From Halictus rubicundus (lineage: Eukaryota; Arthropoda; Insecta; Hymenoptera; Halictidae), in NCBI RefSeq assembly GCF_050948215.1, contig NW_027488640.1:496001-560000 (forward strand): a DNA stretch of 64,000 nucleotides, given 5' to 3'. Below, piece by piece: positions 35,593 through 45,054 of the stretch (positions within the stretch are counted from its first letter, which is position 1; every line of letters starts with the position of its first letter). The notes under the pieces are model-generated. The model did no database searches. It saw only the letters and a program-made list of their open reading frames with translations, and had not been told where the DNA came from. The translations under genes were made by a program, and so were the position numbers.

Positions 35593-36080
35593 GTTAGTTA
35601 TTAGTCGTTTATTGTTACTTGTATAGTAATTTTTGTGCGATTTTATCCTCCCGTCATATTAGTTTTCCATTTCGGTTGAACTGCGTGAGTTCAAGGTGGG
35701 TGGTACGTAGCGGCCAGCTTGGGACATCTGGTTATGGCATGGGTATTGCTTTACGTGTTTGGAACGTGACCTTTGGGATTTTAGAAATCAGGTACGGAGT
35801 GGCCTTGTCACCGTAAAGGGCCTAGCCGATTAAGATGGTCAAAACTGCACTTAGAGGTTTTTCAATAATTGAGGTCCAGCTTTCCCAGGTGGCCTTGATC
35901 CGCCACAGTGTGCGTGCCGTGTGCGTGTGCCATGGTGTGCCGCACACAACTCTAGATCGTACAAGGTTGCAAGGGTTCGGGAGGCGGCGATTTATGGCTC
36001 GATAATGCAAAGATGGGGCATGTCAGTGGTCAAAAGCGGTAGATGAAGGATAAATCTAGAGCGCTCGCTACCAGACAGGC
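35593..36080. other. Unassigned DNA with a transposon-end-like block at 35817-35871
   Basis: No gene was recognised. The block CTAGCCGATTAAGATGGTC and the bases after it (to GAGGTTTTTCAAT) at 35821-35865 nearly repeat the sequence at 37673-37717 and its inverted copy at 45581-45625. It is probably a third copy of the same transposon end. Confidence 0.5.
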
Positions 36081-36267
36081 CCTACTTTTGCGTTGTCGAG
36101 CAACATTTTGCATTATTCGGTCGCATGATGCCTGTCAGAGAGGCATTCGAACGAAGCTACGGCAGCGCCGTTGTTTACGTTGTCGGCCACGCGTGCTCAG
36201 ATCGCCACTCTGACAGGCATCATGCGACCGAATAATGCAAAATGTTGCTCGACAACGCAAAAGTAGG
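36081..36267. mobile_element. Short palindromic MITE
   Basis: The 187-bp element has inverted arms of about 60 bp. The outer ends read CCTACTTTTGCGTTGTCGAG and the arms contain GCATTATTCGGTCGCATGAT. About 65 bp of unrelated sequence separates them. It could form a long hairpin. No target duplication is evident, since its right side coincides with the break point of the Copia arm at 36279. Confidence 0.75.
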
Positions 36268-36298
36268 AGATCTGTCATACTTTACTTTTGATTTCGGA

Positions 36299-37130
36299 TC
36301 AAATTTCTTCCTCTCCTCTACTCTGGTTCGACAGTCCCTCGCTATATGTCGCTGTATGATTTCTGAATTTGTTGAAATGTTGTACCTTATGTTCTTTCGT
36401 ATCTGTTCTCTTTGAGATTTGGAATGCCTCTTTACGCGTACTTCCTTCATCCTGTTGTCTAGATACCCTTCTACCATATTCCGCTAATAGAACTCCTTTG
36501 ACTTCTCCTGATGTAAACTTGTCGTCAGGCAAGCTTGCCAATGCCATATTCAGGATCTCTTAACTATCTGGAAGACCTGCTAGTAGTACATATGCCAAAT
36601 CCTCGTCTTTAACCTCTGCTCCTGCCTCCATTAGGTTATTTGCAACTATCTTTGCTCGTGATATGTACGACGACATGGACTCATCTGATTTCATCTGCAA
36701 ATGATGTAATTCTCTTTTAAGTTGAAGGATTCTTACCCGAGACTTTGGTTGGTGTACTTGTTCGAGTGATTTCCAAGCTTCTCGTGCAGTTGTACTGTCT
36801 TCAATATGAATTTGCTGTGTGGGTTCTATGTTTAGTCCAATCGTTGTGATGACTTTATTGTCATCACAAATGTCTTTCTTTCCAATTCTGTAGTGTTCTC
36901 ATTTGGATCTCTCGATACGAGATCCCATAAACCTTTGGCTCGTAATAGCCATTTCATTTCTATTTTCCATGAGCGGTAGTTTCTATCAGATAATTTTGTT
37001 ATTTGCCGTTTGCCTCTGCTATACATTCTTTCACCTCCTATGCTTTCATTCACTTTGCGATTCCATTTCTGTCTTGCACTGAACACGTGGTCTTCATAGG
37101 TTATGTCTTACTTTTACACGTTTCTGGGCC
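36299..37130 (-). pseudogene. Copia Gag, inverted copy
   Basis: Minus-strand frames 37086-36832 (RGKRQITKLSDRNYRSWKIEM) and 36547-36299 (MALASLPDDKFTSGEVKGVL) encode the same Copia Gag region as 46212-47050, with one amino-acid difference in the first block. The zinc knuckle is deleted and the frame is shifted after it. The tRNA(iMet)-type primer site is present near 37126-37138. The copy stops at 36279 next to a MITE. Confidence 0.82.
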
Positions 37131-38116
37131 CATAACCATTGTTGGGATTATACGCAAAGTAAACCACATTCATTTATATATATGAGGACATTTAATAAGT
37201 AACGTATATGATATAACACAATATAATGCAAAGGTACACATGTCTCGTTAATCACCAACTACGTATTGCACATTTGCACGCGACTGTGTCTGTAAGCGGG
37301 GAGATAAAAAGAGGCGCGCATCGTGGGCGCGTATAACAAGGAACACTGGCCTAAAGCTTCATTTCCACGTTCGTTGAACGCCTATTGGCTCCGCCATTGC
37401 TCATGGAATGAACAATTCTTCATATAATTTCTCTAATTTAATTTCCTCCATTTTCCTTTGTGTTCCTCTTATAATTTTTACTATTAATCGTTTTATTAAT
37501 CGTTTAAATTTTATTATCTGAAAATAATATTTACAATTGTTTTTTTTTCATTTGTTTTTATTTTTATTTATTTTTTTATTTGTTTATTTTATTTTTTGGT
37601 TATAAATTTCTTCGTATCTCTTGACATTTATTGTTCCTATTATGAATATTTCAAGAAATACAAGGAAAGGGGCTAGCCGATTAAGATGGTCAAAACTGCC
37701 CTCAGAGGTTTTTCAATGATTAATCAACTATTCGACAGCTGACCAAGAAAAACTCCTCTGAGCACAATTTTAACCCCCTATCTTGTCCGTGAGGGTAGTT
37801 ACAGAGTAAATTGTATTTCGTGCTTTTCCGAGCATTTTCCGCACTCTCATGCTTCCTAAAATTCTGAAAAAAATGTGGAATATTTTGGATCCTGACAGAT
37901 TTTTGAGAATTTTTTCAAATTTTTTTGTTGCAAACTGTGGTCGTAAAACATGCTATTCTACTGTTTAGTTCCCTGATAAAGTACTGTAACAGGCAGTGTC
38001 GTCAATTTTTTTAGATCTTTTGTTGTGGGACATCATTGTCAAAAAAAATAAAAACCGAATTTTTCGACGTTTCTGCTATTAGGAGGAAAATCACACTTGT
38101 TGGTTTTACCGCAAGT

Positions 38117-38467
38117 ATATATAATATGTGATTTAATTATTATTAATCTAGGGCAAGATTAATATAACAACAAACCGAAACGTTTCTCTGTAAAAATGAG
38201 TTTTATTGTATTATACAGCTATTTACAGTATTCCGCCCTTATTTATAAGATAGTTTACAGACCTGTAAAAATGAGAAACAACATTCAATGTTTATTAATT
38301 ACAATCTTGTCCCTCACAGATTACAAATTAGTTCCACTTTTATATTGCTCAAAGCGTGCTAATTACTCTCTAATCTGCTGAGTCATAATTTATCCGTACT
38401 CTACTTTACCTACTCGACTAGCGCGGTAGAATTCGAATGTTTAAGAAGTATACTTCTTATATATATA
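38117..38467. mobile_element. Block of about 350 bp unique to the left arm
   Basis: Relative to the right arm, sequence is inserted within GTATATATTAAG, with TATA on both edges. The block is A/T-rich, without a recognised gene. It may be a MITE with a TA-type target, or the right arm may carry a deletion. Confidence 0.45.
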
Positions 38468-38571
38468 TTAAGTAATTTTTAACATTATTACATTGACGCA
38501 AGTAATTGTTTGACCTAAGAAATGTGATTTTAGAGAAAGAATAAATTGTATTTCTTTGTATGTTCGTAACA

Positions 38572-38642
38572 GTTGGCACAGCGGTTAATGCGTCAGACTA
38601 CGGAGCGGATACGCTGGAGTTCGAATCCCGTCGGAGGAAAAG
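38572..38642 (+). ncRNA. tRNA-like sequence (pseudo-tRNA or tRNA-derived)
   Basis: The sequence contains an A-box-like TGGCACAGCGG, a GACTACGGA stretch as in the anticodon loop of tRNA-Arg(ACG), and a B-box-like AGTTCGAATCC, at tRNA spacing. The anticodon and T stems do not pair well and no clear acceptor stem is seen, so a functional tRNA is unlikely. An inverted copy lies at 39490-39558 plus 45055-45075, interrupted by a LINE. Confidence 0.5.
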
Positions 38643-39019
38643 TTTTTTTTTCCATATATCATCTTTATTTTTTCAATTTCTTATATGGTTCATTCATGTG
38701 ATTTTAACAAATTTTTTTTAATGTTTTGAAAATATTAAAGTAACATTTTTAACTAAAATACATACAAAAATAGCTTTGGAGTATCTATTACTTCCCCGAT
38801 TCTCTAACTGTATATGTTCATCATTACGGTCCTGTTTAACATTCTTAATATTAAAATTCATTAATCTAGTTTCTAAGCCTTGTGTCTTCGGAAATTAGGG
38901 AGGAAATGAGAAGGACTCTGAATAAATAACATGCAGCAAAGTATTGGTTTTTGTCAAATTAAAAGAAAATGGCTACATACTACCACTATTTTGAAAGTGA
39001 GGTGTCAGGTACAAATAAC

Positions 39020-39414
39020 CTAAGCCATTGCTTTTTATGGTAAGGTACATGAGGAAGTACATTATTTTCGATGGGACGTACATTCGTCACCAGAAAAGTA
39101 CAAACAACGAATACCAACGAAAGTAATATTCAGTCCAAAAAGGTACCGTTGTGTAAACCCTTCACAATCTGCACAACGAATGGCTATATAGTAGACATGG
39201 TCGGTCCTATTCCAATAATGGGAATAATTCTTCAAAATCCAAATGGATTGAAAACCCTCATAAAGGGGGGAGACTTTTGTATTATCGACAGAGGTTTTCG
39301 AGATATTATATCTCATTTAACAGATCTTGGTTTCAGAGTTCTCATGCCTGCTTTAACAGGTAACCGTTCTCAACTTTCGACGAAAGATGTTACTTCAATA
39401 TTTTCAAAACATTA
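39020..39414 (+). pseudogene. DDE transposase fragment (IS5/DDE_Tnp_4-like)
   Basis: One frame reads FDGTYIRHQKSTNNEYQRKS near 39068-39130. After a frameshift, KKVPLCKPFTICTTNGYIVDM, NPNGLKTL, FCIIDRGFRDIISHLTDLGF and RVLMPALTGNRSQLS follow, ending at TAA 39412-39414. Aspartates in FDGT and IDRGFRD match the first two catalytic positions of this transposase type. The third position and the N-terminus are missing. Its 3' end is duplicated in inverse orientation at 38700-38755. The family name is a motif-based inference. Confidence 0.65.
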
Positions 39415-39489
39415 AAAAAAAGAAGTTAAAATCACATGAATGAACCATATAAGAAATTGAAAAAATAAAGATGATATATGGAAAAAAAA

Positions 39490-39558
39490 AACTTTTCCAC
39501 CGACGGGATTCGAACTCTAGCGTATTCGCTCCTTAGTCTGACGCATTAACCGCTGTGC
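39490..39558 (-). ncRNA. tRNA-like sequence, inverted copy split by a LINE
   Basis: This is the reverse complement of 38583-38645, with B-box GAGTTCGAATCCC and GACTAAGGA at the anticodon loop. The A-box end continues at 45055-45075 beyond the LINE inserted at 39559-45054, with ATTAACCGCTGTGC duplicated. Confidence 0.5.
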
Positions 39559-40022
39559 TTAATTTGGGAAATATGTTTATTGGATATAGTATGTACATTT
39601 TTTTTTGTGTTGTGGTTCCTGTGTAAACATATAAAAAACTTAACCAGTATTTCTTTGGGTTTGCTATATAATTGATTGCGCGCTTGCAATACTCGTATAT
39701 AAACTATATCTTATGCTAAGGGCTTATGATACTATCTTATGCTTACTTAGTATATTGCACGTAGTTAGGTCTTTGGTGCTAGGAGATTGCTTTTGGTTTG
39801 GTTCGGGGAAAAAAAACCTTTGCTCAGTTGCAGAGTGTAAAACCCCGATGCAGGTTTTTTGGTCTTAATCAATACTTACTAACTAACTTAAATTAAACTT
39901 ACTACTAGGGTATATATGCAGGGTGCGGCTATTTACATCTTAGGCTAAAGTTTTTTACAGGGCATAGGCCCCACATTCTTGCGTTTGTGATGGATTCCTT
40001 TTTTCCTCTGGTTGAGGGGCGA

Positions 40023-43000
40023 TTATTGTGTTGGGAGTCTGCGGGGTGCGGTTATTTTGCGGGTACGGAGGGTCTGCATGTGGGGGCTGTTATAGTTGAG
40101 CCACCAGTGTTTCTTTAAATGTAGCCGTTCGAAATTGTATCTGTCTCGGAGCGGAAGTGTCGTTGAGAATTTAAATCGTTCTGGGTGTTCGGAGTATTCT
40201 TGGCTGGTGAACGCGATTCTTTTGTCTGCTTTATTACGGCGCCAATGGTAGATTATGGGGGTGTTATTGTGATCTTGTATGAGTCCATTTGCGTCGCAGG
40301 TAGTAAATGCTTGTGGGGGTAGATATGCGGTGGTTAGTTGTCGGTGTGTGGTTGCTGTGTCGGGGTTTGCTAGGTCTTTTGTGATACTGTTTTCTATGTG
40401 AGGTAGCTTGCTGAAGTAATCTCTGGTAAGTTTTATTAGAAATGTGTCTATTCGTGGTATGTCGGCTATGTTGTACAGTGTTGTGCTGTTTGTGTAGTGT
40501 TGCCAGTTGGAATTTGCGGATCTGTGTATATGGTTGCAGGCTCTTAGACACTTCCGCTCGAAGATTCTCAGTCTTTCCATCATTGTGTGATTGGTGTTCC
40601 ACCAGATGGGTGCTGCATATGTTAATATTGGTCTTATTAGTAACATATATAGTATTGTTTTGGTTCTTCCAGGTAGGTGTTTGTTGCAGAACAGTCGGTT
40701 GTTAGCTTTAAATGCTGTGGTTGCTTTTATGAGTTGTTTTGTTATGTGTTCGTTGCCTCTAAGCAGGTAGTCTATGTGTACTCCTAAGTATTTGACTGAT
40801 TTTTTATGGGGTATTTTACAATTGGAGGTTGTTCCGGGTACAATTGTATTAATTTGGAATTTATTGCCGCCTGCTCTGATTTTGGTGGATAGGTAGCGGA
40901 GGGGCTTGCGGAATAATATCGTTTCGCATTTTTGGGGGTTTAGTCGGAGGTTCCAGGCACTGTAATAGTTGTTGATTTTATTGACGGTTGTTTCTAGTTC
41001 TGTTTGTACTATGTTTACACGGTTGCTTGTGGTATATGTTACTAGGTCGTCTGCGAAAGCCAGTACAGCTGCCCTATTTGGTTTGTTGAATTCGAACGCC
41101 TTCAGGAGATCGCTGGTGTATATGTTGAATAGTATTGGGGAATTTACGGTGCTTTGTTGCAGTCCTTCTGTTATGTGGTATGTCTGTGTCGATGTTGTCT
41201 TTCCGTCCCATGTTACGAATTTTTTGTCGGTTGTAATGTCTAGTATCGTATGTATTAGCCATTTAGGGAATTCTTTACGGTGTAGTTTGTACAGGAGTCC
41301 GTTGAGCCAGACCGAATCGAACGCTTTTTCTAAATCTAGTAGGGCTGCGCCTACTAGCTGGTTGTTACTAATGTTATTGTTTATGTCGGAAATGAATTTG
41401 TGTATGGCGTGGGTTGTTGAATGTCTGTGTCTGAATCCGAATTGGCAGTCTGGTATGATATTGTGTATTGTGCAGTGTTGTGATATTTTGTTGTTGATGA
41501 CGGCTTCGTAGACTTTGCTTAGACTTGGTGTTAGGCTAATTGGCCGGTAGCTGGAGGGGTCGGTCGGGTTTTTGTTTCTCTTTAATATTGGGAGTACTTT
41601 GGCCGTTTTCCAGATTTTCGGGAAATAGCTATTATTTATGGCGTTGTTGAAAAGGATTGCTAGATGAGTTATTATTTTGTCTGGTAGGTGTTTTAGCACT
41701 ATCGGGGTTATTCGGTCTGTCCCAACGGAGGTTTTGTTTGGGAGTCTTTTGAGTATGATGTTTACTGTGTAGGGGTTGCAGAATGGTGTGATTTCATAGT
41801 CAGTGTCTTCTGGGTTTTTGGCGCTGTTTTGTTCTGAGAATTGGGTGATGGTAGTCTCGGTGAGTCGATTCGTTGTGAGTTCGTGTGTTAGTGTGCGAGC
41901 CGTGTTGTCTATTATCTCTTTCAGGCTGGTCCCGTTGTTTAGGTGTCGGGGGGAGTTGATCGTTTCGTAGTAGGCTTCTATGGCGTTAAGTTTGTCTGTC
42001 GGGGTAGTTAGGATGTAGCTGTCGTTTGTTTTTTGGAGGGCTGCTGTGTTACATTTGCTTCTGTCTAGTATTAGGTTGTCGTTTTGTTTTATATGGATAC
42101 CGTCTATTGTGGATGGTGCTTTCCGTCTGAAGATTGCATTGATTTTAGGGAAAAAAGTGTCATTGTTTCTATGGTCGATTCGTTTTATCACGTTTGTCCA
42201 GTATTTGTTTATGGCTTTGGTGAATTCGGTTTGAATTTTTTTGTGAGGTGTTTGTGGGTGTCTTTGGCTATTTTTGTTATGTTTAATCGTGAGTTGGGAT
42301 CTGTTAGGTGTAATTTATGTAGTAATGTTGTTAGTGTTTTTTTGTGTTTTTGGAGTTTGGCGATTTTTTTGTTGATGTATATTGTGGTGTTGTTGCGTGT
42401 CTTGTATTGGGGGTGTGTGTGTCTATTGCGTTCCTGATTGCGTCTGTAATGGCTAGCAGGTTGTTGTCGATGTCCGTAATGGATAGGTTGCGGTCAGTAG
42501 GTATCGTGTTTGTGTAGTGTCGGTCTATGTCTTTTGTAAAGGCTTTCCATCTAGTGGCCTTATAATTTAGTTTTATGGCTTCTGGGTAGGTAGCTGGAGG
42601 GATGTTAGAAGGGAGTTCGAAGCTCATTGAAACGGCCAAGTGGTCGCTTCCGTAGGGCAGTGTACTGACTTTCCCGGAGGTATTGTTTGTAATCTGCAGC
42701 CTGGAATCTGCGAGGCAGATGTCTAGGAAAGACAGGCCCGGTTTGTATGTGGGGGTGGAGATTGTGATAGTGTTCAGTCTATATGTGAGGTCGTTTTTGT
42801 TTTCCCATTTTTTGAAATAGCGTCCTCTCTGGTTGTTTGTTGTGTCTCCCCAGTCGGTTCTTTTGGTGTTTAGGTCTCCGGCTATTATGTAGTAATTGTC
42901 GGCGTCGTGTAGTTTTAAGGTGTGGAATAGATGGTCGAGTTCTGTTGTCGTTCGTCGCGTATGCACTTATTATGTATAGTGTGTTGTTGTTTTCGGTTTT

Positions 43001-43290
43001 TGTCTTTATGATCGTGTATTCTAGGATTTTATTGTTGGTTGAGGAGGGGGAGTGTACCTGTTCACAGGGGATGCTGTTTTTTATTAGTATTGCGGTTCCG
43101 CCGCTTTGGATTGCATTGGGCCTGTCTTTTCTGTATAATTTATAATTTTTGAAGCTAAGGGTGTGTTTGGGACTGAGCTTTGTTTCGGAGAGCAGTATTA
43201 TATCATGCTTATGTTCTTGGAGGAATTCTTTCAGGTCGAGTCTGCGTGGGTGTGTTATTATCGAGTTTACATTGATTGAAGCGATATTTG
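40023..43290 (-). pseudogene. Jockey-like LINE ORF2 (endonuclease-reverse transcriptase), broken
   Basis: The N-terminal endonuclease part (43290-42967) is out of frame or has stops. 42966-42331 encodes IIAGDLNTKRTDWG and PYGSDHLAVSM, the catalytic endonuclease blocks. After another frame change, 42191-40023 encodes the RT: LPNKTSVGTDRITP, SSYRPISLTPSLSK, FGFRHRHSTTHAIHKF, LLDLEKAFDSVW, TVNSPILFN, and the catalytic FADDL near 41050. A thumb and a long C-terminal region follow and end at TAG 40023-40025. The 722-residue RT part is uninterrupted. Breaks near 42966 and 42200-42330 inactivate this copy. Confidence 0.85.
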
Positions 43291-43293
43291 TTG

Positions 43294-44823
43294 TTATACA
43301 TTATGTTTTTCGAAAAGTGTATTAAGGACGAATTCTATTTTTTCTGAGTTTAAGGCTACCTGGGTGGCTATTTGATTTAGTTGCGAGGCGATGAGTGCTG
43401 CTATTTCGGTTTTTAGGCTGTTTATCCATTCGGTTGGGGGTTGCGGGGTCGTTGGCTGCTCGGTGTTTGGCGGGTTGGGTGTTCCGATGTCCTTCGATAT
43501 GTTGTTGGTGTATGCTGGATGCTGCGTTGTCGGTCGTTCTTGGGGAGACTGGACGTATGGTGTGGGTCCTCTGGTCATTTGTGCGAACGTGCAATTAGGT
43601 GTTACAGCTGTGGCTATTTTTTGTATTTTTTTGCTTGTTGCTTGTCGATTTTGATTGCGTGTATCTTTTTTTAGTTTGAGGGCGAATTTTATGTATGGGC
43701 AGCCTTTATATGAGGCTGGGTGTCCGGCCTGTCCGCAATTGGCGCATTTGAGATTGTTTCTGCTGTCAGTGTTTGTAATCGGGCAGTTCCCTGGGCCGTG
43801 GCTTTCGGCGCATTTCACACAGCGGTAATTTAGTTGGCAATTTCTGCTCGCGTGTCCAATTCTTTGACATTTTTTGCATTGGAACACTTCCGGTTTCCGG
43901 AGGTGTTCCCATCTTACTTTTTGGTAGGCCAACGTTTTTATCTTGAACAGGTTGGCGGTCTTGCTTTCTCTGTTGATTTGCACTAAGTAGTGGTATTGTC
44001 CGGGCTTCTGTTTGTTGTAAATGAATTTGGAGATGTTGTGTATTTTTGTATCTGGTAGGTTTAGTTCTTCGATTTCCGTTTTTATCTCTTCTGCTGTGAA
44101 GTTTCCTTTAATTCCTTTTAGCACTATAGATTTTGGTTTTTGTTCTTTGGGGGTGTATGTATAGTGCTGAGTTTTTGTTTCGGTTAGTTTTTCTGTCAGT
44201 GCCTTGTGGGTTTGTAGGTTTTTTGTGTATATTGTGTGCGTGTCTTTGTCGTTTTCTTTCACAATGAAGTCCTGTTTTCTTATATTCAGTGATAGAGCGG
44301 TACTGATTATGTTCCCTATGTTGGTGTTTAGGGTGTAGATTGGCGGGGGTGTATAGGTTTTTATTTTTGGTGGTGCACTGGTTGGTTGTGTGTTAGGGGA
44401 ATTCTCGTCTAGCTCGTTGTCGCTGTCGTCCGAAAGCAGCTGGTATTGGTTGTCGGTGTTTAGTGGGGTTGGCGTGTCGGCGAGGCCGGGTGCGGCTTTG
44501 TGCGTTTTTTTGGGGATATCCCAGTGTCCGGTTGGCGCGTTTTCATCGTCTGCAGTGCTCAGGCTCTTTGTTGTTCCGGGGGATGGCGCTGCGGTGCTTT
44601 TTTTCCTGGCTGCCGTTAGGTTGGGCTGTATTGCATGTTTAAGGGCTGTTGTTCTGTTGCTTCCTTTTAATATGTCTTTAAACAGCTTGTCTACTTGTAT
44701 TGAAGTTAGGTTGGGTATTTTAGATGTGCCTGGTTTGCTGTTTAGTTCCTCTGTACTATTTTCTTTATTGTCTCCCTCATAATTGAGGCGTCTTTTTGGA
44801 CGCGGGAGTGGGGTGGGCGCCAT
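43294..44823 (-). CDS. Jockey-like LINE ORF1 (Gag-like)
   Basis: An intact 509-residue frame from the ATG at 44823. The N-terminal 170 residues are polar and low-complexity. A central region typical of insect LINE Gag proteins (SIVLKGIKGNFTAEEIKTEI) follows. Then come three zinc knuckles, CKKCQRIGHASRNC, CVKCAESHGPGNC and CANCGQAGHPASYKGC, near 43880-43700. The C-terminus is Thr/Pro/Gln-rich with a short helix. It would bind LINE RNA. ORF2 follows on the same strand. The intact frame contrasts with the broken ORF2. Confidence 0.85.
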   Translation of the reverse strand: MAPTPLPRPKRRLNYEGDNKENSTEELNSKPGTSKIPNLTSIQVDKLFKDILKGSNRTTALKHAIQPNLTAARKKSTAAPSPGTTKSLSTADDENAPTGHWDIPKKTHKAAPGLADTPTPLNTDNQYQLLSDDSDNELDENSPNTQPTSAPPKIKTYTPPPIYTLNTNIGNIISTALSLNIRKQDFIVKENDKDTHTIYTKNLQTHKALTEKLTETKTQHYTYTPKEQKPKSIVLKGIKGNFTAEEIKTEIEELNLPDTKIHNISKFIYNKQKPGQYHYLVQINRESKTANLFKIKTLAYQKVRWEHLRKPEVFQCKKCQRIGHASRNCQLNYRCVKCAESHGPGNCPITNTDSRNNLKCANCGQAGHPASYKGCPYIKFALKLKKDTRNQNRQATSKKIQKIATAVTPNCTFAQMTRGPTPYVQSPQERPTTQHPAYTNNISKDIGTPNPPNTEQPTTPQPPTEWINSLKTEIAALIASQLNQIATQVALNSEKIEFVLNTLFEKHNV

Positions 44824-45054
44824 TGGGCCCGATACGGGACGAGCGTACCTTGTCGGGTATCGGGGCCTGGCTTTTTCCTTGGAATTGGTTTCACTGATGT
44901 GGTTTAGTTAATCACTTTCGCCTAGTGGCGCACTTGAGGGCTGCGAGAGCCTCACTATTGTTTGTGCACTTTGTGTTTAGATGCACTATTCACTATTTAT
45001 TCCGTTCACTAAGGGTTGCTCGATGTGTCTCGGTCGGCGTCTCGGACACCTTCT

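Larger units (their letters stand above)
36279..38755 (-). repeat. Left arm of a large inverted duplication (Copia 5' part, transposon arm, tRNA-like sequence)
   Basis: Reverse-complement matches run from 36279 to about 38590 against 45055-47041, and on through 38590-38755 against about 39360-39558. The identity is very high. Differences include an extra block of about 350 bp at 38117-38467 and a deletion of about 22 bp that removes the Copia zinc knuckle at 36350 (right arm 46947-46975). The GGGGCTAGCCG transposon end at 37669 and the Copia half next to it occur in both arms. The duplication therefore spans several older elements. Confidence 0.85.
39559..45054 (-). mobile_element. Jockey-like non-LTR retrotransposon, full length, 14-bp TSD
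   Basis: A 5.5 kb minus-strand LINE flanked by ATTAACCGCTGTGC at 39545-39558 and 45055-45068. The 5' UTR is about 230 bp, then come ORF1 (44823-43294), ORF2 (about 43290-40023) and a 3' UTR with AATAAA near 39575-39580. There is no long poly(A). The exact duplication and the complete 5' end indicate a full-length insertion into the right arm of the inverted duplication, so it is younger than that duplication. Confidence 0.88.

Noticed and set aside
38572..38642. Functional tRNA gene
   Set aside because: Box motifs are present but the anticodon and T stems mismatch and no acceptor stem is evident. It is better treated as tRNA-like.
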